Source: Lachnospiraceae bacterium
GTDB lineage: Bacteria; Bacillota; Clostridia; Lachnospirales; Lachnospiraceae
Assembly (NCBI GenBank): GCA_024403485.1
Contig: JAKSRT010000009.1
Location: forward strand, 1 to 40,855
Length of the DNA stretch: 40,855 nucleotides
Direction of reading: 5' to 3'
Shown here: piece after piece, positions 1 through 8,196 of the stretch
Position numbering within the stretch: position 1 is the stretch's first letter
Layout of the letters: the number at the start of each line of letters is the position of its first letter
The notes under the pieces: generated by a model
The model's database searches: none
The model's input: only the letters and a program-made list of their open reading frames with translations
Told to the model about the DNA's origin: nothing
Position numbers and translations under genes: made by a program

Positions 1-246
1 GAAATCGAGAATGCTGCCATGTGTACCGAAGGTGCTGACAAGGTATGCTGTATTTACAACAATAAGCGCCAGGTCATCGTTCTTCTTGCAGAAGGAGAAG
101 TCACCGAGGACAGTCTTATATCGGAAATTAAAAAACACGTACCCGAATATATGGTTCCCGGTAAGGTTGTTCTTTTGGATAAAATGCCTATGAATGCCAA
201 CGGAAAAACCGACAGAAACCTTTTAAACGAAACCTACGGCAATTAA
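1..246 (+). CDS. AMP-forming acyl/amino-acid ligase, C-terminal fragment
   Basis: Only the last 81 codons lie in the window; the reading frame is open from base 1. The fragment carries the C-terminal lid of the ANL (AMP-binding) superfamily: the segment PEYMVPGKVVLLDKMP followed by NANGKTDRNLL, whose GKTDR lysine is the conserved catalytic lysine of adenylation. Such ligases activate a carboxylic or amino acid as an adenylate and transfer it to CoA or to a carrier protein. A free-standing acyl carrier protein lies 1.8 kb downstream on the same strand, so this is probably the carrier-loading ligase (DltA-like or NRPS-adenylation-like). The substrate cannot be read from this fragment because the specificity pocket is outside the window. 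Confidence 0.85.
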   Translation, partial: EIENAAMCTEGADKVCCIYNNKRQVIVLLAEGEVTEDSLISEIKKHVPEYMVPGKVVLLDKMPMNANGKTDRNLLNETYGN

Positions 247-313
247 TCCATAAGCGACGACGTACTTTATCGTCGATAAACTCCGAGAGAAATCCCCAAA
301 GAGAGGTTTTTAA

Positions 314-877
314 GTGAAGACAAAAAAACTGTTTTCAACCGAAATAATTGATATCGATTCCGACATTATTTTAGAGCGCATCCGGGTTTCCATGGCCGAA
401 AACCTGCTTCCTATGTATTCCGATGAAAGCATATACATACTGCGCCCCGGAATGCCCAGAAAAGATGTTGCCTCCGTTGAAAAAATGCTCTCCAGAATGT
501 GCGCAGAAATTGAAGAGAAAACTGCTGCATATTTCGTTATCAAATCAAAAGCAGACGGTACATATCTCGGTGTTATGGAATGTTTTCATTTTGATTCCAT
601 GACTGATAAAATAGAAATAGGCTATACGATTTTCCCCAATCAGCAGGGAAAGGGATTGGCCACAAAGGCGATTGGACTTCTCAGTCGGTTTCTTTTGACA
701 GAAATTGATGCAAACCGCATTACAGCCTCTGTTCATCCCGATAACGCAGCCTCAAACAAAGCACTTTTAAAGTGTTCTTTTACCTATGAAGGAACCGCAA
801 GAGAAGGTGAGTTGTGGCCCGGAATCGGTCTTGTGGATGTTAAACAGTACTCCCTTTTGAAAAAGGATTTATTCTAA
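314..877 (+). CDS. GNAT family N-acetyltransferase (RimJ/RimL-like)
   Basis: A 187-residue protein starting at a GTG with GAGAGG seven bases upstream (301-306). The C-terminal two thirds match the Acetyltransf_3 type of GNAT fold: the acetyl-CoA binding segment IGYTIFPNQQGKGLATKAI around residues 97-115, then HPDNAASNKALLKCSFTYEG, the classic RimJ/RimL helix and beta-bulge signature. It probably acetylates an amino group on a sugar nucleotide, a small molecule or a protein. The gene ends in TAATG, so its stop overlaps the start of the glycosyltransferase by one base, which indicates translational coupling and a shared pathway. Amino-sugar acetylation for a surface polysaccharide is the likeliest role, by context only. 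Confidence 0.8.
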   Translation: MKTKKLFSTEIIDIDSDIILERIRVSMAENLLPMYSDESIYILRPGMPRKDVASVEKMLSRMCAEIEEKTAAYFVIKSKADGTYLGVMECFHFDSMTDKIEIGYTIFPNQQGKGLATKAIGLLSRFLLTEIDANRITASVHPDNAASNKALLKCSFTYEGTAREGELWPGIGLVDVKQYSLLKKDLF

Positions 878-1944
878 TGAATTCAAGAATTTATGTTTGT
901 CATACATATTATCATGTGTATATTTCCATCTTAAAAGAGTTGAATCTCCCCAAGGACAAGCGTGGTGAGGCAACTCTTCTTCTCAGCAAAATGTCAACCG
1001 ATTTTGAAGCTCTGAAAGACAGAGTGAGTGAAACCGGTGTTTTCCGCGATGTAATCGAATATGACGAAAAGAGCGAGACCTTTTTCCCTGAGTTGGCCAA
1101 ATATCACGAGGAAAAAGGAAATATTGCATTTAATATGCTTGCCCGCATTAAATTTACCAAAAAGCTGGCAAAATTGAGTGCACCGTACGTTCCCGTCGAT
1201 TTCAAGAAATATAAAGACATTTATGTTTTCTGTGACGCCGATCCAATCGGTTATTATCTTAATTGGAGGCGCATACCCTACCATGCGGTCGAAGACGGAC
1301 TCGATACCCTGGTTCACATTGACGGAGCCCGTTTTGCCAATCGCGGGCATTTTAAGTTAAAAGCTTTTATGTCCAAAAAGCTTAATCTGATATTTGTTAT
1401 GAACGGATATGGTAAGTATTGCAAGGACATGGAAGTAAATGATATTAAAGGAATTAAATACCCTTGCCCCTACTATGTGGAAGTACCACGTCACACCCTT
1501 ACGGACAATCTTTCCGAAGAAGACAAATCAATCCTTCTTAAGGCATTTATCAGAGATATTGATACATTAAAAAGTATTGTGGACAACTGCAAAGAACAGG
1601 GCAGCATTCTTTTGCTTACCGAGCCCCTTTGCACTCTTGATGTCAGGGAACATATTTTTAGAGATATAATAGAAAAGTACAAAAATGAGGGAACAATCTT
1701 TATAAAGCCTCATCCCCGTGACTACTTGGACTATAAAACCCTTTTCAATGAATATCCTCAGTTCGATGCCACGGTTCCAATGGAGCTTTTAAACTTCTTT
1801 CCCGGCCTTCGTTTTAAAAAAGTGGTAGGGGTTCTAACGGTTATGAATGCTCTCTCCTGTGCCGATGAAGTGGTTCGTTTGGGTCCGGATTTCCTGGATG
1901 AATACGAAGACCCCTTGATTCACAGACAAAATGAGTTAATATAG
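877..1944 (+). CDS. GT52/polysialyltransferase-like glycosyltransferase
   Basis: A 355-residue cytoplasmic protein. It begins with IYVCHTYYHVYISI, the N-terminal 'CHT/YH' strand and helix seen in family 52 and polysialyltransferase-like enzymes. Mid-protein it has YHAVEDGLDTL (the EDG motif), and near residue 275 FIKPHPRDYLDY, the HP motif that binds the nucleotide-sugar phosphate in this GT-B group. The late segment VVGVLTVMNALSCADEVVRLG resembles the 'S/T near the C-terminal nucleotide site' of the same families. I infer transfer of a sialic-acid-like or other CMP/UDP-activated sugar onto a surface glycan. It is coupled to the preceding GNAT gene by a one-base overlap. Family assignment is moderate; the donor sugar is unknown. 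Confidence 0.7.
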   Translation: MNSRIYVCHTYYHVYISILKELNLPKDKRGEATLLLSKMSTDFEALKDRVSETGVFRDVIEYDEKSETFFPELAKYHEEKGNIAFNMLARIKFTKKLAKLSAPYVPVDFKKYKDIYVFCDADPIGYYLNWRRIPYHAVEDGLDTLVHIDGARFANRGHFKLKAFMSKKLNLIFVMNGYGKYCKDMEVNDIKGIKYPCPYYVEVPRHTLTDNLSEEDKSILLKAFIRDIDTLKSIVDNCKEQGSILLLTEPLCTLDVREHIFRDIIEKYKNEGTIFIKPHPRDYLDYKTLFNEYPQFDATVPMELLNFFPGLRFKKVVGVLTVMNALSCADEVVRLGPDFLDEYEDPLIHRQNELI

Positions 1945-2004
1945 TGGGTATAGTATTCAAAACAGAGTTTGAATTAAAATCATAAATATATGAGAGGTTT
2001 ACAC

Positions 2005-2235
2005 ATGAGAGATACAATATTGGAAATTCTTACTGAAGTTGGTGACGGCTCTTCTTTTGAAGGTTCTTCAAATTTCATTGAAGACGGATTAATCGATTCT
2101 TACCAGATGGTAGAAATTATCGAAGCTCTCGAAGAAGAATTCGACATTGAAATTTCAGGTCGTGATATCATTCCGGACAATTTCATTGATTTAGAGTCAA
2201 TTGAAGCCATGCTTTCAAAATATATCGAGGAATAA
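2005..2235 (+). CDS. Acyl carrier protein (stand-alone)
   Basis: A 76-residue acidic protein with the phosphopantetheine attachment motif FIEDGLIDSYQMVEII, in which the DS serine would carry the 4'-phosphopantetheine arm. I chose ATG 2005 rather than the in-frame ATG at 1990, because AGAGG (1993-1997) sits about seven bases before 2005 and would overlap the earlier start. The size and acidity fit an ACP, PCP or DltC-type carrier. Its neighbours are an AMP-forming ligase upstream and an AAC(3)-type acyltransferase immediately downstream. The simplest reading is that the ligase loads this carrier and a transferase unloads it onto a sugar or glycan. Confidence 0.88.
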   Translation: MRDTILEILTEVGDGSSFEGSSNFIEDGLIDSYQMVEIIEALEEEFDIEISGRDIIPDNFIDLESIEAMLSKYIEE

Positions 2236-2247
2236 TTTTCTTTTATT

Positions 2248-3021
2248 ATGAATTTTACCGATTTTATAAAAAATACCAACTGGATAAACAAAGGAGATAC
2301 CATTTATGTTATCTCCGATATGCTTCCTCTTACCCTTAACTACCGTGCAAGAGGTGAAAAGCTCAATCTTGATGCAGTAATTGACTTTTTAAAAGAATGT
2401 GTCGGTCCCGAGGGCAATATTCTTTTTCCCACTTTTAACTGGGATTTTTGTAAGGGAATTGCTTTTGACGCAAGAAAAACTCCCTGCAGAACCGGTGCAT
2501 TGGCAAAAGCCGCACTAAAAAGAGCTGACTTCATAAGGACAAAGCATCCTCTTTATTCTTTTGCCGTATGGGGAAAAAATTCTTTGGAATTGGCTGCTAT
2601 TGATTGCAAAGACGCCTTTGGTCCGGGCACAATATTTGATAAGATGAGTGAACTCAATGCAAAGGCTCTTGTAATCGGGATTCCTGCTTTAAGCGGTTTT
2701 ACCTATGTACACCATGTTGAACAGATGGTTGGCGTTCCTTATCGCTACAGCAAGGACTTTTCTGCTGAATATACCGACTTAGGCGGAAATACTTCCACAA
2801 AAACCTATTCCATGTATGTAAGAGATTTAGATATGGATCCAAGACATATTGAAGGTTTTAAACCCCTGGAAGAAATAATGATTAATGACGGAATTATAAA
2901 AAGAGAAATGTACGATGATGTAATGTGTTCATTTATGAACGCAGTCGACACCTTCGAACCTATCAGAAAAGATATTAAGGAAAATGATTCAAAAAATATG
3001 TATACGTACAATCACTTGTAG
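2248..3021 (+). CDS. AAC(3)-family N-acyltransferase
   Basis: A 257-residue protein of the aminoglycoside 3-N-acetyltransferase fold. Family features: GDTIYVISDM near the N-terminus, FLKECVGPEGNILFPTFNW (the 'G.l..PT' segment) around residues 47-65, FIRTKHPLYSFAVWG (the 'hP..S.a..G' motif), and GFTYVHHVEQMVGVPYR with the catalytic-site histidines and glutamate. Family members use acetyl-CoA, but chromosomal homologues in polysaccharide clusters usually acylate amino sugars rather than give drug resistance. The gene starts 12 bases after the ACP stop; its closest Shine-Dalgarno-like sequence (GAGG 2227-2230) is rather far upstream, so coupling to the ACP is likely. It is the last gene of the left cluster, ending just before a strong terminator. 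Confidence 0.85.
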   Translation: MNFTDFIKNTNWINKGDTIYVISDMLPLTLNYRARGEKLNLDAVIDFLKECVGPEGNILFPTFNWDFCKGIAFDARKTPCRTGALAKAALKRADFIRTKHPLYSFAVWGKNSLELAAIDCKDAFGPGTIFDKMSELNAKALVIGIPALSGFTYVHHVEQMVGVPYRYSKDFSAEYTDLGGNTSTKTYSMYVRDLDMDPRHIEGFKPLEEIMINDGIIKREMYDDVMCSFMNAVDTFEPIRKDIKENDSKNMYTYNHL

Positions 3022-3048
3022 AATCATTATTTTCATATTCAAATAACA

Positions 3049-3072
3049 AAGCCCCCGATTAATCGGGGGCTT
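3049..3072. terminator. Bidirectional intrinsic terminator
   Basis: A perfect 24-base palindrome: arm AAGCCCCCGATT (3049-3060) and its exact complement (3061-3072). It lies between two convergent genes, the AAC(3)-like gene (+) and cdaR (-). A-rich sequence on one side and TTAATTATT on the other provide a weak U-tract each way, so it probably ends transcription from both sides. Confidence 0.9.
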
Positions 3073-3086
3073 AATTATTGCACTGT

Positions 3087-4391
3087 TTATTTCTTTAAGA
3101 TTACCGTAACTTCTACCGGCTCTTTTATCCACACATTTTCAGGAAGATCCATCAAAAGAGGAAGATCGTACTTTCCGGCTCTGAATCCTCGAATGTCGTG
3201 CATCAACTCATAATCACTGAAATCTACAGTGAAATTAAGCTGAGACATTTGAATCTTTTCCAAATCCTGCGCAAGACCAACTACTACAAATTCAACATAA
3301 CCGTTTTCATCTTCCCATTCTGTTGCGGAGAAGCCTTCGGGTATATTAATAACTTCTATGTTACGCAAGAACGCGCTTATAGTCTGTTCCTGATACTGCT
3401 CGATATATACCGTTACATTTGCATATCCTGAGAAATTGGAATCAGCCAGTCTCACTCCGGAAGGTAAGAAATTAGCTATATCAATAACCGCCTTAAGTGA
3501 TGATGACAGTCCGGACACATTTAACTGACTTTCCGGAATAACAATCTTTTCAACCTTATCTATTACAGAAGGAGTTGCTGCTATTACTACGTTTTCGACA
3601 TCACATTCGACTACACCGGTAACATTGTATCCTTCAGCCGGAGTACCTGTACTTGAAACCACAAGCGGAACCTTCTTGGTTGCAAGGATTTCGACTTCAA
3701 CTCTTACTGAGTTTAGGTTCATTTCAAGGTTTTTATCATCTACTTCGTTGCCTTCATTGTCATAAAGGACTATATCAGCTGAGGTGGAAATATTTTCCTT
3801 GAAGCCGGTTACCTGCACGTCAACATTTGCTCTTGAAATGGAGGAAATAATCGATGCCGGACCACTGATTTTTACCTGGTTTTGCGCCTGAGTAATATTT
3901 CCGATTACATATCCCGATTCTATATCACCTGATGTTGTAGCAGAAATCGGAAGTTGAACCGTTCTCTTATTTTCTACCCGTACCTGAATACTGTCAGCCG
4001 AAGCACTGATGCTTTCAACTTTGTCCGAATACTTTGTCACACTGAAAATAATCGGAACCGTGGATTCATCCTCAGACAAATATCTCATATCGGCTACCGC
4101 TTTTAAAGAATCATCACCGATTTCTCTGATAACAGATCTGGGTGCCTTTATTACAACCGAAGCCAAAACATCCGAACCGTTTACTACTTCCAATGTTTTT
4201 CCCGAAGAAGTGATAACTTCCTGATTTAAAAGTGATACCGGTATGTTTTTTCTTGTATCCGTTACAACCGGGTCTGTAATATTAATAACAACAAGCCAGA
4301 GAAGAATTGCGGATATTATAGATACCAGCTTCAATCCGATATTCTTTGTAAAGAAGTTGGTAAGGCGCATTTTTACACTGTCAAAACTCAT
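3087..4391 (-). CDS. cdaR: CdaR (YbbR-domain) regulator of diadenylate cyclase
   Basis: A 434-residue protein with one N-terminal membrane segment (about residues 18-38, IGLKLVSIISAILLWLVVIN) and a long extracytoplasmic part made of YbbR repeats. About four can be recognised by recurring features such as 'vpv.....G....Gy.v' (QLPISATTSGDIESGYVIG; KVPLVVSSTGTPAEGYNVTG) and 'v.v.G' segments. CdaR proteins bind and modulate the membrane cyclase CdaA. The start codon overlaps the cdaA stop by four bases, the usual cdaA-cdaR arrangement. The commonly following glmM gene is absent: a terminator stands directly after the stop codon. Confidence 0.93.
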   Translation of the reverse strand: MSFDSVKMRLTNFFTKNIGLKLVSIISAILLWLVVINITDPVVTDTRKNIPVSLLNQEVITSSGKTLEVVNGSDVLASVVIKAPRSVIREIGDDSLKAVADMRYLSEDESTVPIIFSVTKYSDKVESISASADSIQVRVENKRTVQLPISATTSGDIESGYVIGNITQAQNQVKISGPASIISSISRANVDVQVTGFKENISTSADIVLYDNEGNEVDDKNLEMNLNSVRVEVEILATKKVPLVVSSTGTPAEGYNVTGVVECDVENVVIAATPSVIDKVEKIVIPESQLNVSGLSSSLKAVIDIANFLPSGVRLADSNFSGYANVTVYIEQYQEQTISAFLRNIEVINIPEGFSATEWEDENGYVEFVVVGLAQDLEKIQMSQLNFTVDFSDYELMHDIRGFRAGKYDLPLLMDLPENVWIKEPVEVTVILKK

Positions 4392-5260
4392 GCCTTCCTC
4401 CTTCCGGACTTGTTGATGAAACGAACACGTTTCTTCTCTGCCCCCGGTTTATTCTGAATCACTTCAAGCATACGCCTGAAGTTTTCCTGGTTAACATCTC
4501 TTTCAAGTTTGCCTTCGTAAGCCAAACTGATACGTCCGGTTTCTTCTGATACAATAATTGTAAGTGAATCACCTATTTCCGAAATACCCACACCGGCGCG
4601 GTGGCGGGTACCAAGTTCTTTGCTGAGTGAGAGATTGTCTGAAAGCGGAAGATAACAGGTAGCATAAGTAACTCTGTCGCCCCTGATTAATACTGCTCCG
4701 TCATGAAGCGGTGTATTATGCTCAAATATATTAATAAGAAGCTGACTTGTAACAATAGCATCAACCTGAATACCTGTTCTCTCGATATCAGATAAACTGT
4801 TATTCTGCTCAATAACGATAAGTGCTCCGGTTCTTACCTTAGCCATTTCGTTACAGCCTCGCATTATCTCGTTTAATGTCTTATCAGAAAAACGTCCGCC
4901 TTCATTGTGGTTTTGATCAAAAAGATTCAACTCACCAAAATTTGCCTTTCGGCCAAGCACTTCAAGTGCTCTTCTGAGTTCGGGCTGGAATACAACTACA
5001 ATTACCGTAGCCGCAATGGTAAACACTCTGTTTGCTATCCAAAGGATCGTGCGCATTTCGAACAGCTCTGCTATCAAAAGGAAAGCAAGAATAACAACTA
5101 TTCCTTTAAGCAGTGCCCAGGCTTTCGAGTTTTTAATCCAAAGCAATATCTCATAAACCAGAAAGGCTATGACTGCAATTTCAATCAAGTCTGTCCAGTT
5201 TACTTCGGGCATATTAAATTTTCCAAAATTAGATTTAAAAAATTCAATCAGATTTGCCAT
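4388..5260 (-). CDS. cdaA: Diadenylate cyclase CdaA (DisA_N domain)
   Basis: A 290-residue integral membrane enzyme making c-di-AMP from two ATP. Three hydrophobic helices fill residues 10-85 (LIEIAVIAFLVYEILLWI; ALLKGIVVILAFLLIAEL; a third near VFTIAATVIVVVFQPELRR). The DAC domain follows with both catalytic signatures: NTPLHDGAVLI (DGA motif, about residue 187) and LGTRHRAGVGISE (RHR motif, about residue 220). Length matches CdaA/YbbP, which are about 270-290 residues. It is translationally coupled to cdaR. c-di-AMP controls potassium and osmolyte uptake and cell-wall balance in Firmicutes, which makes its two unknown membrane-protein neighbours upstream interesting. Confidence 0.97.
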   Translation of the reverse strand: MANLIEFFKSNFGKFNMPEVNWTDLIEIAVIAFLVYEILLWIKNSKAWALLKGIVVILAFLLIAELFEMRTILWIANRVFTIAATVIVVVFQPELRRALEVLGRKANFGELNLFDQNHNEGGRFSDKTLNEIMRGCNEMAKVRTGALIVIEQNNSLSDIERTGIQVDAIVTSQLLINIFEHNTPLHDGAVLIRGDRVTYATCYLPLSDNLSLSKELGTRHRAGVGISEIGDSLTIIVSEETGRISLAYEGKLERDVNQENFRRMLEVIQNKPGAEKKRVRFINKSGRRKA

Positions 5261-5278
5261 GGTCTAAATTTCCGTTAC

Positions 5279-6562
5279 CTAGTTGGGTTTATTGTTTACT
5301 CTGTTCATTGCCGCGGCAGTTCTTTCTGCCTGTGACATCTGCTGTTGTTTTGCTACCCGCTGAGCCTGAGCTTGGGAAGCTATTGTCTGCTGAGGTTGGG
5401 GCCTTGAAGGCTGCTGAGGCTGCGGTCTAACCGACTGCTGCGCCAATGGTCTTCCGGTTTGAGTTCTTTGGGGCTGCTGAGATTGAGGTCTAGCCGACTG
5501 TCGACTCTGCTGCCCTGATGTTTTTGTATTGTCCTGAAATCCGGGTCTTGTATACTGTTGTCCGGATGTTTCGCTGCTCTTTTGCTGAACAGGTCTTCTC
5601 TGCTGAGGTCTGTGGTCCTGCATCCTGCTCGGGGCCATTTTTCTCTTTGCAGTTTTCTTTATCGGTTCGTCTTCGATTATTTCGTTTTTGGGAACAGCCT
5701 TTACATAGTAGTAATATTCATCATCTTCAAACTGCAGCTTTTCAATCTTATTGTAGTTAAGGTCAAAAAGGAAATATTGAAGAATCAAATTGATAACTGT
5801 TGAAATAATAACCCCGATAAACAATCCACCAAAATTAATATCTGCGTCAAGCACAACTCCTGCCATTAGTGCTACCACCAAAAGAGTAACTTCTCCGGCT
5901 CCGATTGCTGCAGTCCACGCATATTTGATAGGCAATTTTCTTATCAAATAAACAACTACGGTTGCAATTGAAAATGCCACCACAAGAGCAATCATAGTTC
6001 TGTTGCCTACCAATGCATCAATAATAATCTTAAACTGGCCAAGCTTTGATTCTTCGGCGGATGAAGTGAGGTTTTCTGCATTCTCCGAAATGTAATGAAG
6101 TACCTGATATATAACAACACCACTTCCGACAGCCACAAGTGAAGTAGGCTCCCCTACAAGTCCCATTGATATAGGCATCACATAGGGCATCTTAAACACA
6201 AAGGAAAGAGGTGTCAGTATTCCTGCATATGAATCCTTGGCAGCAAATCTGAAATACAGAAGGAACATAACAAGGAAAAGAGCAAGAACCACAATTGCGC
6301 ATTCAAGTGAAAGGGCATATACATGAGCTACAATAATAAGGCCCAATATGACAATAGTCAGATTAAGCGGAAGGAATGAACCTGCCAATGCAATAATTAA
6401 TGTGATGGGAGCACTGTTTAACCTTGCCATAAAGCCCAGCTTACCGTTTATTTGCATTAAAGCAATAAAAACAAGAAGGAACTTGATTACAGGAATAATC
6501 AGAGCATCATTTCTTCCTATGAACTTTTTGATTGCTACTTTTATTCTAGACAAACTATCCAT
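5279..6562 (-). CDS. Unknown polytopic membrane protein with Gln/Pro/Arg-rich tail
   Basis: I do not recognise a family. The 427-residue protein has about eight or nine hydrophobic helices in residues 20-275 (for example VIKFLLVFIALMQI, APITLIIALAGSF, LTIVILGLIIVAHVYAL, MIALVVAFSIATVVVYLI, GEVTLLVVALMAGVVL, GGLFIGVIISTVINLILQ). An acidic/tyrosine linker follows (FEDDEYYYYVKAVPK), then a basic KKTAKRKMAPSRM stretch, and a roughly 110-residue low-complexity cytoplasmic tail rich in Gln, Pro, Arg and Ser with recurring 'RPQPQQ' units. It overlaps the preceding small membrane gene by eight bases and lies 18 bases before cdaA, so it is co-transcribed with the cyclase. A transporter- or permease-like role is possible but not shown. 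Confidence 0.75.
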   Translation of the reverse strand: MDSLSRIKVAIKKFIGRNDALIIPVIKFLLVFIALMQINGKLGFMARLNSAPITLIIALAGSFLPLNLTIVILGLIIVAHVYALSLECAIVVLALFLVMFLLYFRFAAKDSYAGILTPLSFVFKMPYVMPISMGLVGEPTSLVAVGSGVVIYQVLHYISENAENLTSSAEESKLGQFKIIIDALVGNRTMIALVVAFSIATVVVYLIRKLPIKYAWTAAIGAGEVTLLVVALMAGVVLDADINFGGLFIGVIISTVINLILQYFLFDLNYNKIEKLQFEDDEYYYYVKAVPKNEIIEDEPIKKTAKRKMAPSRMQDHRPQQRRPVQQKSSETSGQQYTRPGFQDNTKTSGQQSRQSARPQSQQPQRTQTGRPLAQQSVRPQPQQPSRPQPQQTIASQAQAQRVAKQQQMSQAERTAAAMNRVNNKPN

Positions 6563-7046
6563 TAAAATCTTCCGGAAGGCTTATTTCCAAGGTATCAAAG
6601 CCGTCTGACTTTTCGTACACTTTTGTTTCGCCTAAATCCTCCTCTTTAGCATCTATGGTTCCATTATTGTACATAGTTCCAAGCAACTTAAGATTATTAA
6701 AATATCTCTTAAGACTTTTTCTTGCTCTGCTGTATTTAACAGAGAAAGCTATATAGACAATAACGCAGTATGTAACCGTAAAAACTACATAATATTTCAA
6801 AACCTTGCCGGCAAAATCCCACAAATCCATTTTGTAGATATTAGCCATAAAGTTTTCAAAATCATAATATATATACGCACCAAAAACTATCATATATGCG
6901 ATTGTCGCACATATGATAGCCTTAATAACCTGAACACTCACATAATCGCTTCTGAAGAATCGGGCAACAGCGCTGTTCTTTTTACCGTCCCCTGCTTCAT
7001 ACGATGCCATGCGGGTCATAAGCTTAATTCTTGTTTCGTTAATCAT
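6555..7046 (-). CDS. Unknown membrane protein with two TM helices
   Basis: A 163-residue protein without recognisable family motifs. It has a charged N-terminus, then two hydrophobic helices (VQVIKAIICATIAYMIVFGAYIYY, about residues 38-61, and VLKYYVVFTVTYCVIVYIAFSV, about 83-104), and a cytoplasmic C-terminal part that is basic first (KYSRARKSLKRYF) and then acidic. It lies between yvyF and the polytopic membrane gene and overlaps the latter by eight bases, which suggests the two are made together and may form a complex. Confidence 0.72.
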   Translation of the reverse strand: MINETRIKLMTRMASYEAGDGKKNSAVARFFRSDYVSVQVIKAIICATIAYMIVFGAYIYYDFENFMANIYKMDLWDFAGKVLKYYVVFTVTYCVIVYIAFSVKYSRARKSLKRYFNNLKLLGTMYNNGTIDAKEEDLGETKVYEKSDGFDTLEISLPEDFNG

Positions 7047-7065
7047 TTTCTATCCTAAATTAATT

Positions 7066-7476
7066 TTAGAAATGATGCATTCTGGCACCATTATTTGTTT
7101 CTTTCTTTTCGGGAACAGGCTTCTGCTGTGCTCTTACAGCAGCTGTAGCAGCTCTGAAGCCGTTCGCCAGACTGTTCTTACAGGAATCGCAAAATCTGCC
7201 CGATCTGATTGGCTGACCGCAGGATTCACAATTAATCATAACCATGGAGTCACTGGCAAATTCAAGTCTTTCCTCTCTGATCCACTGCTGAATCTGGCCG
7301 ACTTCAACTTCACATTCTCTTGAAGTTTCCTGAATACCTGCGCCCGGATGGCTCTGGATGTATGCTTTTACTTCCTTAAATTTAACTTCAACTTCTTCAC
7401 GGCATTTAGGGCAGATAATTGCTCCCATGGCATAGTTAAAAAGTGCGCCGCACTTTCTGCAATTTCTTACGTTCAT
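7066..7476 (-). CDS. yvyF: YvyF-type flagellar operon protein
   Basis: A 136-residue protein with two zinc-ribbon-like cysteine pairs at each end of its core: CRKCGALF and CPKCREEV near the N-terminus, then CESCGQPIRSGRFCDSCKN around residues 84-102. The middle (ETSRECEVEVGQIQQWIREERLEF) looks like a helix-turn-helix. This is the arrangement of the 'flagellar operon protein' YvyF, which in Bacillus lies between comFC and flgM. The comFC neighbour here preserves that synteny although flgM, flgK and flgL are not in the window. A strong AGGAAGGA site stands six bases before the ATG. Confidence 0.85.
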   Translation of the reverse strand: MNVRNCRKCGALFNYAMGAIICPKCREEVEVKFKEVKAYIQSHPGAGIQETSRECEVEVGQIQQWIREERLEFASDSMVMINCESCGQPIRSGRFCDSCKNSLANGFRAATAAVRAQQKPVPEKKETNNGARMHHF

Positions 7477-7488
7477 TGTAAATCCTTC

Positions 7489-8196
7489 CTATGTTTCGGC
7501 AGCCGAAACGGTTATAAAATATATTTTTTCAACGCCGGACTTTCTTAATTCCGAAGCCATCGAATCAATTGTACTTCCGGTGGTGAAAATATCGTCAACG
7601 ACGATAACTTTCTCTAATTTTACACCATTTTTATTGACAATAAAAGCCTTTTTCATATTAATAATACGTTGATTTTTATCGCATTTTTTCTGAGGAATTG
7701 TATCTTTTTTTCTTAAGATTACATCGCTATACACAGGGACATTTATTCTCTTTGACAATTCCCTTGAAATCAGTTCGGCCTGATTGTATCCTCTTGATTT
7801 TAATCTGTTTTTATGAAGCGGCACCGGAATGATACCGTCAGCCTCCAAAGCTTCTATCCAATACTTTAATTCTGTTGCAATGACCTCCGCATAAAATCCA
7901 GCATATTCAGGCCTGTTCATATATTTAAATCTATAAATTGACTCTCCTATGGTTTCATAGGAAAACACTGACCTTCCGGCATCAAACACATGCGTATGTC
8001 CTGCGCATTCCCTGCAGTAATCTTTTGAATCTTCAGTAGGCCGCCCGCACTTAAAGCACAGCTTCCCCTCTATATATTTTATTTTCTTTTTACACTCCAT
8101 ACATATACCGAATTCATTTTTGTCCAAAGCCCCATCACATACTGCGCAACGCTTCGGATAAACGAAATCCAATATCTTATTCAGCAAATACCTCAA
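7489..8196 (-). CDS. comFC: ComFC-family phosphoribosyltransferase-like competence protein
   Basis: A 235-residue protein with the two-part ComFC/GntX architecture. An N-terminal zinc-binding region has clustered cysteine pairs (CAVC, CMEC, CFKC, CREC within about the first 65 residues). A type I phosphoribosyltransferase domain follows, with the PRPP-binding motif VIVVDDIFTTGSTIDS near residue 200 and IIPVPLHKNRLKSRGYNQAE in the middle, typical of the family. ComFC helps import single-stranded DNA during transformation in Bacillus. The gene overlaps recD2 by 20 bases and is followed 12 bases later by yvyF. Confidence 0.93.
   Translation of the reverse strand: MRYLLNKILDFVYPKRCAVCDGALDKNEFGICMECKKKIKYIEGKLCFKCGRPTEDSKDYCRECAGHTHVFDAGRSVFSYETIGESIYRFKYMNRPEYAGFYAEVIATELKYWIEALEADGIIPVPLHKNRLKSRGYNQAELISRELSKRINVPVYSDVILRKKDTIPQKKCDKNQRIINMKKAFIVNKNGVKLEKVIVVDDIFTTGSTIDSMASELRKSGVEKIYFITVSAAET

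Noticed and set aside
255-275. CGACGA/TCGTCG stem as a terminator after the AMP ligase
   Set aside because: Only six base pairs and no T-run follows; the downstream genes on the same strand are probably co-transcribed.
1-3021. A classical dltABCD D-alanylation operon
   Set aside because: The ligase end and the carrier protein fit, but DltB and DltD are absent here; GNAT, GT52-like and AAC(3) genes are in their place. The MBOAT/SGNH pair lies 18 kb away in another operon.
2248-3021. Aminoglycoside resistance gene
   Set aside because: The fold is AAC(3), but the setting in a glycan/ACP cluster and lack of mobile elements favour a metabolic acyltransferase.
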